A stretch of 64,000 nucleotides of DNA from NCBI GenBank assembly GCA_033064195.1, contig JARBJD010000001.1, forward strand, positions 496,001-560,000, in the 5' to 3' direction. The notes under the pieces are model-generated. The model was not told the DNA's origin. It searched no databases and saw nothing but the letters and a program-made list of their open reading frames with translations. The stretch's first letter is position 1. Each line of letters opens with the position of its first letter. Position numbers and translations under genes: made by a program. The stretch comes from Blattamonas nauphoetae (Eukaryota; Preaxostyla; Oxymonadida). Positions 1 to 11,749 of this stretch are shown in pieces.

Positions 1-386
1 AAAGAAATGTTCAATCTTCCTTTGCCCATGTCTTTTCCTTGGAGAGCTTCAATAGCGGCATCACATTTCGCACGATTTTCAAGTTGAACCATTGAGAATC
101 CACGCTTGAAAGAAAGAATGGTAGCGGGTCCAAAGCTGGGAAACGAAAAGATAGTGATTGGCACATATGAGAAAACTGACTCGAGGAAAAAATGCAAACG
201 GCTCCAGGAGTTTGCGTGAGGTTTCTTCTTCTTGTCCTTCCGGGAGGAAATTGAGACGAAGTGTAAAGGCTGAAAGATAGAGGAAGCATAAGGAGAGGCT
301 AAAAATGAAACGATTAACATACGGTCCATCTTATCAAGTTTGATGGAATCGATCAACCCTTCACTGAAGAAATTGACAGCTCAGAC
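1..386 (-). CDS. RRM-domain RNA-binding protein, partial
   Basis: The gene runs off the left edge. Minus-strand positions about 120 to 1 encode the second half of an RNA recognition motif: KRGFSMVQLENRAKCDAAI has an RNP-1-like core, followed by an alpha-2 helix and a GKGRLNIS strand. Farther upstream (about 384 to 325) the reading NFFSEGLIDSIKLDKMD resembles the helix-1/beta-2 part of an RRM. The two pieces are in different contexts and probably joined through an intron starting at GTATGT near 325; the acceptor is not settled. The RNP-2 strand and the start codon were not found. The RRM call is fairly safe; the exon structure is tentative. Confidence 0.5.
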
Positions 387-606
387 TTTCGTTGTTGAGG
401 AGAACTTAAACATCACGTTGTGACAACTAGAAAGGAACGATAAAGACCAAATTAAACATTATTTGCCTTTTGTAATTCATAAAAATGACTTTTTTCGTTT
501 GAATTGTGAATGATTCAGCTCCATCCTCTTTCCATCGACTGGACAATATCCAATCGATTTCTCTCGCCAAATGAAGATTATTCCCCGGGGAATGGTTGTG
601 AAGTGT

Positions 607-3600
607 TCATTCTTTCTTATCCTTCCTTCCACTCTTCTTTCCACCTTTCGTCCTCACCTGCGATTGTTGCATCTGCTGAGCCTGTTCCTGAAGCTGCCTC
701 TCCTTCGCAGCTTCTTCAGGATAGTTCTCCTGGAAGAAATTTTCCATGTCTCTCTTCTGTTTCTCTTTCTTCTTGTCCACTCCGAGCATTTCAGCATAGT
801 TGATACGTTCTCGAGGCACCTTGTCTGTTTTCTGTCTGAGCAGCTCTTCTTCGAAGGATGGCATCCATTTGAATCGGAACAAGTTGGTTTGGAGTGGTTG
901 AGATGGGTAGACGACCTTTCCTGTCTTCTCTTTTTGTTGTGCGAGACTCTCCTTGTCTCCGAAGACTGGAGTCGGTTTGGAGTGGAAGGCGAGAGCAAGA
1001 CCCATCTGGAACAAGACAGACAAACCCACGCAATTCTTTGCCAAGCTCAGCCACGATGCGATGTTGAGAGAGGACGGGATGCAGGAAAGGTTCTGCTCGA
1101 GAATGGAGATTCCGAGGGTAGCGATGAGGAGAGACCACACGAAGAGAGAAATGGCTGAATGGACACCAGGGATGCGGGCGTTCTGTCTATCAATTTCGTC
1201 TCTCTTCTCAATTTTTGTCTGAAGCTCCTGTGCTCGCTCCTTCCTCTCAAACGGCGTCATCAGCGACACAAACGAGTCATCCGAATCGATTTCTGGGCCA
1301 CGAGGAAGATCACATCTGAACATGATCCAGACTGTCAAAGCGACGAGCACAACCACCATCTCCAACCGAATCGTGTTGTAGATTTCTTCAGGCGGCGACA
1401 CGTTCATCCGCTCGTCGTCAAATTTGTACCATTCTGGGCCGTTCTTCTCCGCTGGAGCCTTCTCCTCTTTCGGGGCATCAACCAAGTTGGCAATGTAAAC
1501 AACGTGTTTGGCTCCCCCACCGAAGAACGTGGTCACTTCGCCCATTCCGCGAGACACACCGAGTCGGATGTTTTTCACTTTTTGGCCCATTTTGTTGCGG
1601 CGCTTTGTTTCTTTCTCCGCTTCGCTTTGGCGTTGACGTTGAGACTTGTTTTTGCTTTTGTTGATGGCTTTTTTGAGCTGTTCTTCCTCTTCGGGAGTGA
1701 GGGTGACTTGTGTAGCGTCGCCTGGGTCTGGTTGGCCGTCTTTTGCTTCCAGAAGTGTTTTCTGAGCTTCTTTCACAGCTTTCTGGTCCAGAAACTCTTT
1801 TCTGACTTTCTCCTCGATTTCGGCCTCTTCCTCTTTCGTCAGTTTCCCACTCACATCGTACTTTTCGTTCTCAATGAGTGTCCAGTTGGCTATCAGGCTC
1901 TTCTGTTCCTCGCTGAGGACAGTGGTGTTGTACAGCACACCGTCAACAACGTTGGAGCCCTCCATTTTCCACATGTCGAACACGGCGAATGTGGGGATGG
2001 CGACGAACAGAATAACAACGCATGACATGACTGCACTTTTGGTTCTTCGAGATGGACGGCGAAGACTAAAAGCGGCGAAGACGATGAGAATGAGGACAAA
2101 GTAGAGAAGAGGGGTTGGGAGATGGATGTTTGTGATGTGGAGGTTTTCTCTGACCCACTTTGGCATGAAAATGGAGATGGAGAGCGACCAGAATGACAGC
2201 TGAGTGTCCGCTCCAGACGGTGCGGTGAATGGAATGATGGGAGCTGGCCGTGGGATGATGGTTCCAGTCATGCCCAAAACAGATTTCAGGAAAGTGGCAG
2301 AGGCTGATGGAGTGAAGTTGAGAGGAATGAAAATGTAGACAAGTTGCAACGTCCACGTCCACATGGAGTCCGGAACAAACGGAAGTTTCCCCATGTTAAG
2401 AATTGGGGGAAGGAGGGAGCGGAATGTCGACAGAAGGGCGAGTCCCATGATGAATGTTGGGGACGATGTTGTGTTCATCAGATTTTGGGAGAAGAGTGTT
2501 TTTAACGTGAAGTAGAGCGTGGAAAGGAATGAGCTCCCCTGCGCTCCAACAGACAGGTAGGGAAGGGTGACCCCGATTTGGTCGGTTGGGGCAGACACCC
2601 AAATGGAGATGATACTTTGGAAGAAGAGCATCACACACATCACCCAAAAGCTGGGGAGGTGTGAGGCGGCTTCGAGAAGACCATCTGCAAATGTTGGGTT
2701 GTCTTCGGGGCGGAGTGAGATTTTGGAGAAAACCGCAGAAAGGAACATCAAGACGAAGAAAATCCAGAGGGCGAAGCAGATAACGAAAAGAGTGATGCCC
2801 ACTGTTTGGGACTGGATGTTGGAGGAACAGAATGACAGAACAGCTGCTGCAAGATTGTTCATGTATTCCAGCCAGGCGACTTTGTTGAACAGAACCAGCC
2901 AGCTCCAAAATGCGGCGAAGATTGCTGAGCGACACCACACACCTCCAAAGAGGAATAGAAGAACTGAGACTGCGAGAAGGGTGTAGCCAATAATGGTTTT
3001 AGCGAGTGGATATGCGTCTAGGATCCCAAATATACGTTCTTTGGTGAGTTGGAACGTTCTGAGTCTGGATGGCGAAAATTTGCTCAAAACTCGTTCGACA
3101 ACCCCGTGTTTCATCACCTCAACAAAATCTCGATATGCATCGAACATAGTTGATGGGATGGCTTTACAAACTGTGGTTAATCTGGAGAGAAATGGTTGTT
3201 GAGTGGTTTCAAGATCGACTGATGCAAATAGACGTGGAATCGATAACCCAAGAAGACCAACAAATGCAGCACAAAGAACAGTGATGATCATGTGATATGG
3301 CTTGCTGAGGAGAAGATCTGTTTTGTAGACAGCTTGGATGAGTGACGCGGCAAAGAACGCCAACAGGATGAGTATCCAACCGAGAGCATTGCTCGAAAAA
3401 ATGCGAGTGTGATAAAAGGAGAGTGTTTGACTGGAATCTCCTGAACATTGGACTGATGCTTTGTGCGCTCGATAGTTATTGAGAGCATAAGATGCCGTGG
3501 ACTGTCCATCGACGGAGTAATTCCAGACGCGTTTAACAGATTTAGTTCCGTTTTCATATGGATTCTTGGCGACAATACTTATCGAAAGAGGTGTTTCCAG

Positions 3601-3786
3601 GTTTCGGTCGGTCATATTGAGAGAGTTCACGACGGAAAAAGTTTGAGCAGGGAAGACGATGTGAGTGTGAGGCGTACCGTCGCACGGAACGTCTGCTATA
3701 CGCTCCGGTTGTTGGACGGCCGATAATAGGACAGCAGCCGCAAAGAAAAGAAAGCAAGCAATCCAGGATCGTTCGGACCTTTGCAT
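607..3786 (-). CDS. large multi-pass membrane protein, function unknown
   Basis: An uninterrupted 1,059-codon frame. Residues 1-25 look like a signal peptide, followed by about 110 residues with several N-glycosylation sites (NMT, NGT, NYS). At least ten hydrophobic segments follow between residues about 136 and 600. Next comes a highly charged Glu/Lys/Gln-rich stretch (about 640-740), two more hydrophobic segments near 815 and 880, and a basic, Gln-rich C-terminal tail that ends in alternating Lys/Asp/Glu. This suggests an endomembrane or plasma-membrane protein with a cytosolic coiled region. I do not recognise the family. A transporter or an ER insertase-like protein are both possible, and neither is supported by a motif I can name. 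No intron is needed. Confidence 0.85.
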   Translation of the reverse strand: MQRSERSWIACFLFFAAAVLLSAVQQPERIADVPCDGTPHTHIVFPAQTFSVVNSLNMTDRNLETPLSISIVAKNPYENGTKSVKRVWNYSVDGQSTASYALNNYRAHKASVQCSGDSSQTLSFYHTRIFSSNALGWILILLAFFAASLIQAVYKTDLLLSKPYHMIITVLCAAFVGLLGLSIPRLFASVDLETTQQPFLSRLTTVCKAIPSTMFDAYRDFVEVMKHGVVERVLSKFSPSRLRTFQLTKERIFGILDAYPLAKTIIGYTLLAVSVLLFLFGGVWCRSAIFAAFWSWLVLFNKVAWLEYMNNLAAAVLSFCSSNIQSQTVGITLFVICFALWIFFVLMFLSAVFSKISLRPEDNPTFADGLLEAASHLPSFWVMCVMLFFQSIISIWVSAPTDQIGVTLPYLSVGAQGSSFLSTLYFTLKTLFSQNLMNTTSSPTFIMGLALLSTFRSLLPPILNMGKLPFVPDSMWTWTLQLVYIFIPLNFTPSASATFLKSVLGMTGTIIPRPAPIIPFTAPSGADTQLSFWSLSISIFMPKWVRENLHITNIHLPTPLLYFVLILIVFAAFSLRRPSRRTKSAVMSCVVILFVAIPTFAVFDMWKMEGSNVVDGVLYNTTVLSEEQKSLIANWTLIENEKYDVSGKLTKEEEAEIEEKVRKEFLDQKAVKEAQKTLLEAKDGQPDPGDATQVTLTPEEEEQLKKAINKSKNKSQRQRQSEAEKETKRRNKMGQKVKNIRLGVSRGMGEVTTFFGGGAKHVVYIANLVDAPKEEKAPAEKNGPEWYKFDDERMNVSPPEEIYNTIRLEMVVVLVALTVWIMFRCDLPRGPEIDSDDSFVSLMTPFERKERAQELQTKIEKRDEIDRQNARIPGVHSAISLFVWSLLIATLGISILEQNLSCIPSSLNIASWLSLAKNCVGLSVLFQMGLALAFHSKPTPVFGDKESLAQQKEKTGKVVYPSQPLQTNLFRFKWMPSFEEELLRQKTDKVPRERINYAEMLGVDKKKEKQKRDMENFFQENYPEEAAKERQLQEQAQQMQQSQVRTKGGKKSGRKDKKE

Positions 3787-4187
3787 AGTTTATTAATTAA
3801 GGGTGCTCTTTTTGGCCGAAGGCCCTCACGTATATTTAAGCTCAATAATTGAAGAATTTCTTATAAAATAATTAGACATCAGTATAGATCCAACCAAGAC
3901 TTGAGTGATCGCATATTGAGAGAGAAACGACAAAAAATGGAGGATCTTGTCCATATCATCAAGAGAAGCTAGCACTGAGCAGAATTTGCATAGTGATTGT
4001 AGGTTGATGTGGGTTTCATGACAGTGATCCGAATTAAATTCATCTATCAAACATTTGTGAACTGCTGAGGTGTGTGTGGAGATGCGATGAGAATACGAAT
4101 AATAACGGAGAAGCTGGATGTATACCTTCTGCTCACTGAGCTCATGAATGGGAATAACTTGAGAGGAACGGTAGTTCGCGAAGTTGT
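3787..4187. other. intergenic stretch with an unassigned open frame
   Basis: About 400 bases between the start of the large membrane protein and the end of POP5. On the minus strand one frame is open from about 4235 to 3826 (roughly 135 codons) but has no ATG before codon 70. It could be a further exon of POP5 or a small gene. No splice joining it to POP5 kept frame in my reading, so I do not call a gene. Promoter elements of the membrane protein should also lie here. Confidence 0.3.
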
Positions 4188-4595
4188 CTATCTCGTTGCA
4201 GGCTTTTTCATTGAGGCTATTTTTATGATTTTCTCTTCAATTTTGCGGATTGTGCCACTACAATGAATAGGATCAAGGGTACACTCACAATTGAGAATCA
4301 TGTTTACATGTCGGATGGATTCAGCAAGTTGTTGAGAGCATGAATGATTAATTCGAACGATGATCTGTTTATTTCCCGGGAAATCCTTAATGCCTGAAAT
4401 GGAATGATAAAAATGCAAAAAAAATGTCATGTACAGACATGATAATGATCGTTTCCCCAGTCCACGACCAAGATCCCCGAAAAGTCGTCCGAGTTGGTTG
4501 TCGAGTTCTTCGACTATTTCGTCCTTTTTCGGGATGCCCTGCCTGCCTTTCGAATTTACATTGATGAGAAAATAGCGTCGCTTTATTCGGACCAT
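4188..4595 (-). CDS. POP5: RNase P/MRP subunit POP5-like
   Basis: POP5 is a core protein of RNase P and RNase MRP, which process tRNA 5' ends and rRNA. The N-terminus MVRIKRRYFLINVNS matches the very conserved POP5 opening MVR-K-RYLL. The C-terminal part carries the family's GTIR strand (HCSGTIRKIEEKII). An ATG 84 bases upstream is also in frame, but homology favours 4595. A 45-nt intron with donor GTCTGT and acceptor TTTCAG joins SLSC to IKDFPGNKQ in frame; the unspliced frame is also open. The coding length, about 120 residues, is short for the family. The start lies 87 bp from the divergent calcineurin B start. Confidence 0.72.
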   Translation of the reverse strand: MVRIKRRYFLINVNSKGRQGIPKKDEIVEELDNQLGRLFGDLGRGLGKRSLSCLYMTFFLHFYHSISGIKDFPGNKQIIVRINHSCSQQLAESIRHVNMILNCECTLDPIHCSGTIRKIEEKIIKIASMKKPATR

Positions 4596-4682
4596 ATTTA
4601 GTATCAAATTTAGCTTGGAGTGGCTGGAACCAAAACGGTTATGTCTCGATCGAGACATCTCTAATATACCCGAATCCAACCA
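4596..4682. promoter_or_regulatory. 87-bp divergent spacer, POP5/calcineurin B
   Basis: The start codons of two opposite-strand genes are separated by 87 bp, so both promoters and 5' leaders must fit here or overlap coding sequence. No TATA-like or initiator motif stands out. That it acts as a shared promoter is inferred from position only. Confidence 0.4.
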
Positions 4683-5606
4683 ATGGGAAACGAACTTTCA
4701 ATTTCTGAAGATGAAATGTCCGACCTTATGAATTCCACAAGCTGTTTGTTATTCAATTTCGTCTCATTTGACTCTTCGCTTTCTTCTCAAGTCTCTCAAG
4801 AAGAAATCAAAAGGTAATAAACATACTCTCTTTATTTTCGTCGATACGTATCTTTTTCAGAATGTACCGCAAGTTTTGCCATCTCGACCATGATAGAAAT
4901 GGTGTCTTATCTGTTGACGAATTCAAGCTCATTCCGACCATTGCATCGAATCCTCTACTTCCTCGTTTGATTGGTATCTTCGATACGAATCATGGTCTGT
5001 CATTTCTTTCACCTTCATCAGCTATCTTCGTCGCAACAATCATCAACCAACTCCACGAATCTAGATGAATGCGTTGATTTCGATGAATTCATAACTGGGC
5101 TTTCGGTTTTTGGATCAGACTCAACAGATGAAAAAAAACTCAAACGTTTCTTTCTTTTGCTCTCATCACAACCACAGTATTATTTGATGTGTACGATGTG
5201 GATGGCGATGGATTTATCTCAAACGGGGAGCTTTTCTATGTCTGTTCATTCTTCTGTGAAAATATTCCCTCTAGGTTCTTAAGATGATGACAGGAGCCAA
5301 TATGAGCGATGCAGCGATCCAGCAACTTGTCGATCGAACAATCCTCGATACAGATACCTCTGGTGATGGACATATCTCATTTGAAGATTTTAGTTTGGTA
5401 TGAGAGTCCAGATTTCCACTACAACATCATTCTAACTCTTGAAGTTTCGCACACATCCACGCTTTTTTCTCTCTCTGTTTTCTGACACTTTCACGTATTT
5501 TCGCTTCTTCAACTCTTTTCTCTCCTATCTCTCTTAGTCAATGAAAAATAGAAAAGTTCTCTTCGAGACTGTTGTTGGGCAAATGAGCGTTTCGAACAAA
5601 GTCTAG
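4683..5606 (+). CDS. CNB1: calcineurin B regulatory subunit
   Basis: Ca2+-binding regulatory subunit of the protein phosphatase calcineurin (PP2B). It begins MGNELSIS, the usual N-myristoylated calcineurin B start. Four EF-hands are seen: DHDRNGVLSVDEF, an incomplete second loop ending VDFDEFI, DVDGDGFISNGEL and DTDTSGDGHISFEDF. The linker KMM-GANMSDAAIQQLVD closely follows calcineurin B. Introns inferred from frame lie at 4814-4860, 4995-5064, 5146-5177, 5240-5274 and 5398-5537; after splicing the protein is continuous and about the family's normal length (near 170 residues). The last exon encodes a short basic tail ending SNKV. The catalytic subunit is not in this window. An additional intron inside the first exon (near 4760) cannot be excluded. 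Confidence 0.94.
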
Positions 5607-5838
5607 ACTTGGCCCTGACTGCACAACCATTTCATGTCTTCTTCTTTTCCCTTGTTTCACTGAGGGCTCCATTTTCATAATTCTTCGGCACTCCTTCGTA
5701 TCTCTTCTTGGATCACCGAAAACTCCAGATCATCTTATCATTGTTTGTGATCAATTTTCATTTCGCCCATTCGAGGTTATAGACCCTTCAGTGTGCATAT
5801 TTCAAAGATAAAACAGTTTGACATTCAAGAGTATTCAG

Positions 5839-8800
5839 ATGTGGTTTGATCGACACTTCTTCTCGAGAATGGTATTGCTTATCTCATTTCTCAATCCACT
5901 GTTCACACATCCTTTTTTTATCTTTAGACCACTTTGATCAGCAACCTCGATCTTCTATCAAGTGTAGAAAATGCAAAACCGGAGATTCTCGATCATATCC
6001 TGGTGTCCTTGTTGGAAACTCCACAACACTCAGCAACAATTATCACGCACAATCATTCGATTATCTTTTATCGTTTGTTGATCAACTATTACGACCATTC
6101 TCAAGCAGTATGTTCGATCCACTTCTCTTATCCGTGATAGCTCACATCAGCGAAAATCATTCAAGCTCTATTGAAAAATCATGAAGAAAACAAGGATGAT
6201 GGGCTTGAAAAGCAAGAAAACATCAAATTTTGGCCGAAACTATTGGACACAATTGCCGGACTTCTGGAGGCATGAATTCTCTTCTTACTCATTATTTCTA
6301 GTCAATGGATGATAACACTACTAATTTTGCACTGAATGGTCTTGTTGTTTTGGTCACAAGCCCTATTCTTTGCAAAGAAATAGCCACCCACTCAAAGTTG
6401 ACGACTGCCTTCAACAAAGCAGCCATATCAGTTCTTTCAAAACCATCTGATGTGCAGACACAACTTTCTGCTCTTCAAATTATCCAAGCATCTTTATTCC
6501 AACTTGGTATTCGAGCAATGTCAAAGCAAACAAAAACTATTATTGATCAAGCGTGCACTCTCTCAGATCCAGTTGGACAAACTGCAAAAGACATCAAAAT
6601 CTTTATTACCCGCCTTGAAGCATCGCCCATTGGCATTTCTGTGGACGATGTTCTCCAAAAATTAGCTACCGGGTTGTTTGCGCCAAGAGTCAATCTGACC
6701 ATCACTAAAACCACAACCAAAGCCGACTTTCTCGCAGGAATTTCGACAACAAATCATAAAAATAGAGTGAAAGCGATTGTTTCGGCGTCACGATTGTTTC
6801 AAACGAAGTCTCTCAATTCTGTCACTATTGGAGGCGTAACAATCAACATTGAGAACGAAGAATCACGTCCCGTCGTTGGAGCAATACTTTTGGAGATGCA
6901 GGAAAGCAAAAATTTCGATGAACGCTCCTTGGCCTTGAAGGGATGCTTTGGAAGTTCCGATTATACATTCGCTATGAAATGCTTGTCAGACTCATCCAAA
7001 CTCATTCGTAACAGAGCTCAACGATTCTTAGGAACGCTTCTTGGCCGGAAGGAAAAGAAAGGACCCACCAATATCCAAGACGAGCTCCTTAAACTCGCAA
7101 AAAGCCTTTCTGACAAAGAACTCATGGTATTCCTTGCTTTTGAACGGAAAACTTTGAGAACCACAACACTTGAACAAAACAAAGCTTCGAATCTTACTCT
7201 CACTGATCGTCTTGTGGGGGAAATGGAAGAACACGAACTTATCGAAAAGATGTGGATACTCCCTCTCTGTTCATATGATGTCATTCTCAATCACAGAAAG
7301 TCGTTTATCATGCATGCAGAATCACGTGTTTGGGCCAAACTTCAACAATATAATCCAATGGCATTACTCAACATTTTGGAATTGTGGACAGATGATCTTG
7401 CTGAAGAAAAGAACACAGAGAGATGGAATTGGAAAGAGGTTTCGTATCCCCTCTCTGAACGTCTCAAGATGTCTGACAACGGAAGAGGTATCGCTTCGCG
7501 AAGGAGGAAAGAAATACCACAACTTGGAATGGAACTCAGAAAACTGATCTCAGCCACAAACCTGTTCACTCACCCGAAAGACCAGATTGGATTCGACATC
7601 AATGACAACGCCCTGTTGGAAAGAGTCCTGACTCTCTTCCACAAGCAAGTTAAACTTGGTTGCCTCAACGGAATTACACTCGACAAGATCGTCAAACACC
7701 ACCCACTTCGCTTGTACGACTTCCTCGTGAAAGCTGTCGAAGATGACGCAGCGTTGATGTCGGAAATGAAACAAGTGCTCCCGGAGTGGTTCTCTTCTGG
7801 AAATCCCAACCAAAGATTTGCTGACGTGTTCCTTAACGTGGCGTATGCGTACACAAACGAGCAAACGCTGAATATACTCAATATCATCACGAACCATCTG
7901 CGTGACATGTCGTACAGTCGCCTGGACTTCAGTTTCCTCAAAAGGCTGACCAGACCCAGACAGATCTGGCTGATCGAACAAAATCCCGCAGCTTTCAAAC
8001 TCGAACCATTCCTAGCCAACCCGCAGTTGTTCAACTATCTTCCAGAAGAGCGACTCCATGAAGAAGCTCGTGTGACGTACAACCACAAAATGCTTTCCGT
8101 TTACGTGCAGCTTGGGAAAATGAAGAGGGAAGACATCAATCAACCCGTTCGCGATGCAAGCCCAGTCACTAATGTGGATAACACTCCAGAGCACATCATG
8201 TTCGACATTGGTCCGTGGCTGTCGTGGGATGAATGCCGGCTGATGTATGTTAAACAGTCACACCACAAAATGCCCTACAGCAGGCTGGATGCTGGTCGAC
8301 TCATCTCCACATTTGTCGAAAGACAGAAGTCACATCTGGTCGACTTCCTCAACCTCATCGCTCAGAAAAAGAACGACCAGGAAGAGGTTCGATGCAGTCT
8401 GATCAACCAATTTCTCAATTGCTATCGTGTGGAATACGTGAAGCCTGAAGAAAAGAAGCCACTGCTGGAAAAGGCCAAGGAAATCGTCGACAACTCACTC
8501 CAAGCTCTCCAATGTTCCGACCTCACAGTTGGAACACTCAAAAATTTCGTCGATCGCTTCACAAAACTGGACAAAGAGTGGGTTCAGGAAATGGAGGCGT
8601 ATTTGGAGAAAGCAGATCCAAAGAAGTATCCCCGCAAGCCTGTCGTGGAAGACAAATCGATAAAGTCAAAGGAAGAAGCCAAGGCCGCTCTACACGAGGC
8701 ATCATCAAAATGGACACTCGCTGCATACAACGATCGTCCAAACGACTTCCACACACTTCTGAACTCACTGGAGAAATGGGATCTTGGAGTCGATCTCTAT

Positions 8801-10669
8801 TTGTTCGCATTGTCATATTTTGGAAGCACCGATATCCACATTCTCTCCAGCATGTTTCATTTCGTCGTGGGCCACAATCCAATCGGCGCAGAAAGAAAGA
8901 GGATCATGCAAGTGAAGAAGGAGATGCGTGAGGAGTACGAAAAGACTGGAATTGCGAGAGTGGATTCAGATCGAACTATTCTGTGGGTAGACCCAGGAAT
9001 CATGCTGAGCTCGCTTGTTCCTCACCTCCTTCCAACTGTTCCGTCTTTCTACTCCTTCAAACCTGTCAAACAGTTCCTGTTTCAGAGCAGAACGGATCTT
9101 CTGGACCGCTTCCTCAAGCGTCGTGTCTACATCGATCTCCTCCAAAATTCGTCTTCTCTCCCTGACCCAACTTTGGCCGTGATTAACAACACTTTCTTCG
9201 AAGGCTCGCCTGTGCAGCAAAAGATGTTCAAAGAAGAGTTGGAGAGGATCATCACAAAAGACGAGTCAGTCGGAATTTCGGATGTCGTCGGGTTTGTACG
9301 GAAGCTGAGTCAGTTGGGGATCGAAACAGCAGAGGAGTTTTGGACATTGGCTGAGAAAGACAAGAGGGACCGCGTCGTCCAGCGTGCAGTCATTTTCATG
9401 CGAAAAATGGACGATCTGAGAGGAAAGGATAAGATTCCGGAGCTGATCACCGACGAGCGAGTGGGTCGAGTGGCAATCGATCTGTTCCGAGGCGAAATCG
9501 TCAAAATGGAAGAAGACAAAGCTCTTAACATTATCAAGTCTCTTCCTGAAACTTCGCCGGCTGCTGTGAAAGGGAAGATCCGATTGTACCAACTTCTGCC
9601 AGCCACGGACACCGTATTCTCTGTGGTTGCTGCCATTGGCGACTCCAAGCTTCACCGCGATTCGTTTGTCGCTCTTGTTGAACTTCTGCTGAAGAACTTT
9701 CTGGGTTATCATCAAACGTGGGTGTTTATGAAGAAAGCAGTTGGGTCAAAAGAGGACCAGATCGCGAATCTTTCATATCAATACTCGACACTCACTCCTG
9801 AACAGTTTGAACTCAGACTGAAAGTCAAAAGCGAAGATGGAACGTACACAGCGACGGGTCCACAGTTACGCTCGCTTGTGATCGAAATAATTCTGGAGCA
9901 GTTGGACTTGTACCCCAACCAAAGCAAGCTGCGACAAGTCTGCCAAGCCGTTCAATCAGTTTTCAGAGAGAACTCACATGCACTGCAAGACGAGGACAGG
10001 ATAGTCCTGACAAAGATGCTTGGTATTGTTAAAGTTATGGACGAACCGTCGCAGTATCAACAGCTCGTCAATGTCGCCACACAAATCATGACCCAATCAT
10101 CGGAGAAAGACAGGACGTTGTTTTTGGAGATGTTGGAGGATTTTGAAGGAAATTGTAAGAAATCGAAGTTGATGGTGTCGTGTCTTCTCAGAATGATGGA
10201 TAGAACTGGAGCAGCGCCAGTCACGGACGATAAGACTTTGATGAGAGCTTCGATCTGCAAATGGACTGCAGCCAGACCGAACCTCAACCCACTGACCGTT
10301 GCATATTCGTTCTTTATGCACCAGACAGTGGAAACTCTGCTTGGATCTCTGGAAGGTCTGGTTGGCAGTGGAGTGCTGACCCAAAACCAGCTTCCGTTTG
10401 TGCTCCGATATATTCCGTCTCACCTGACATCGACGCTGTTCTCGGTGAGACAGCCGAACAGAAGACAGCGGACAGAGAAGTCAGAGCCTGTCCATGCGTC
10501 TGAGACTCTGATTGGATTGATGGAGTCGAAGCAAGAGGTCATCCGTGTGCTTGGGTATGAACTTGGGAGCAAAGGATATCTCTATGATGATCTCCAGAAG
10601 TATGAAGAAAGATACATGAATGATCCTTCAGATTTGGTTAAAATGTGGTATTGGGGTACCAGACAATAA
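5839..10669 (+). CDS. large alpha-helical protein, function unknown
   Basis: A long frame from 6305 to 10669 extends upstream through three short introns: 5873 to about 5929, then a 33-nt intron near 6107-6139, then 6270-6301. The inferred start is ATG 5839 (MWFDRHFFSRM); further upstream exons are possible because a polypyrimidine-AG precedes this ATG. The last intron begins GC rather than GT. The protein, about 1,560 residues, is almost entirely predicted helix with repeated Leu-rich amphipathic blocks, resembling HEAT/ARM-type scaffolds. It lacks a signal peptide, membrane segments or a catalytic motif I can see. Charged Lys/Glu segments occur in the middle. I do not recognise the family; a scaffold or nuclear-complex subunit is a guess from fold type only. 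Confidence 0.82.
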
Positions 10670-11280
10670 ATTGTTATTCTCTCAGCATCTGCGTCAGCAT
10701 CTTCATTTTCATTCCTATAAATGAGTTGTTCTTCAGCTTACATACTCTCTTTACATGTGATAGTTTGGAAAAAGATTGAGTCAACTTGCAAACATCTCCG
10801 CACCTTTATGAGAGCGAATTGCGGTTTCTTAGTTCATTGAATGACTAACTGAGGTCTTTCAGAGAAGTTTCGAAATGTTAAAAGAGTAATTGCCAGCGTT
10901 CACGATGAGATTTTGGAGAGAATAAGCGAGACGAGTGAGGGATGTCACAGTAAAGGCTTCTGAATGTCAATTTTGCTTGCTGGAGTGAGCTATCTGAGTT
11001 GTAGTTTTGTTTGTATTCGATGTGCCTCTTGTGGAGTCAGCGGAGAGTGAAGCTTGATCCCGATTGAGATGAGATCAAGGAGAGAGTACAACTGAGAAAG
11101 AAAAGTGAAATCAAGAGTGTGTTTCAGTCTTTAAAAACACTCAAAATGAGATCTTTGTCCAGTAAAGGAGCCATTGACCAGGAGGCCAAGTATATCGATA
11201 TTACCTAAACAAGCAAGAAAAAAGAGAACGTCAAACATTTTGATCTTGACAGAGTGTGAAATCTGAGAAAATCATTTGTT
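10670..11280. other. intergenic stretch with small unsupported minus-strand frames
   Basis: About 600 bases after the helical gene. On the minus strand a 35-codon frame starts at ATG 11238 and another open run lies near 11100-10990. Intron-like signals (a TTTAG and a TCTCAG acceptor) lie beside them, so a small spliced gene is conceivable. No family is recognisable, and I could not find one consistent splice path. Confidence 0.3.
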
Positions 11281-11674
11281 TCATGGAGAAATCTGCTTGG
11301 AGAGACTCGGATTGTTCTGTTCATGAGTGCAGAAGGATATAGAGAATGATAGGTGGAGATTCAAACGAATTTTGTTGTTGAGAAGTTTTGTCAAGTTGTT
11401 GAAAGTAGAGGTCTGAAAATAAAACATCACAAAATGAGAAGGAATCCAGAAATACAAGTAAACTCATTGACGAGGTCGCAGTGGCAAAAAGATCGTCGAT
11501 TTGAGCATTCAGACGTGAAATTACCCGAACTCGTAGTTGCGGAAACGAATCCATATGTTCCCAATCACTTTGTTGAATGAGAATGCGTTTCGACTTGAGT
11601 TTCGCAATATTGGAGAGATAAGTCTGAATCTCTTTTGATAGCTGTATATAATTTGTGTAGAGCTCCCGTGGCAT
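11281..11674 (-). CDS. small helical/coiled protein, hypothetical
   Basis: ATG 11674 opens a frame beginning MPRELYTNYIQLSKEIQT, with leucine-rich heptad-like spacing. A likely intron (GTATTT to TTTTCAG, about 11438-11396) joins it to a second helical exon ending near 11281; reading through without splicing gives a slightly different C-terminus ending at 11321. The first 60 residues resemble the N-terminal helix of Golgi Qb-SNAREs such as Bos1/GOSR2, but no SNARE motif or membrane anchor follows, so that link is only a thought. The start lies 75 bp from the divergent UBA3 start. Confidence 0.4.
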
Positions 11675-11749
11675 GGTAGACAATGAATAAATCAGGCTTT
11701 TTGAAGAAAAAACCAACAAAAGTCTAGAAACCCATATCATTTTTGAAGC

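Noticed and set aside
3811-3825. Small palindrome GGCCGAAGGCC upstream of the membrane protein gene
   Set aside because: Too short and single to claim a regulatory site or terminator.
3826-4050. PEX11-like reading of the minus-strand frame
   Set aside because: Similarity is limited to a few hydrophobic residues, at the wrong end of the protein, and peroxisomes are not expected in this lineage.
11281-11674. Naming the small helical gene a Golgi SNARE
   Set aside because: No SNARE motif or C-terminal membrane anchor could be found.
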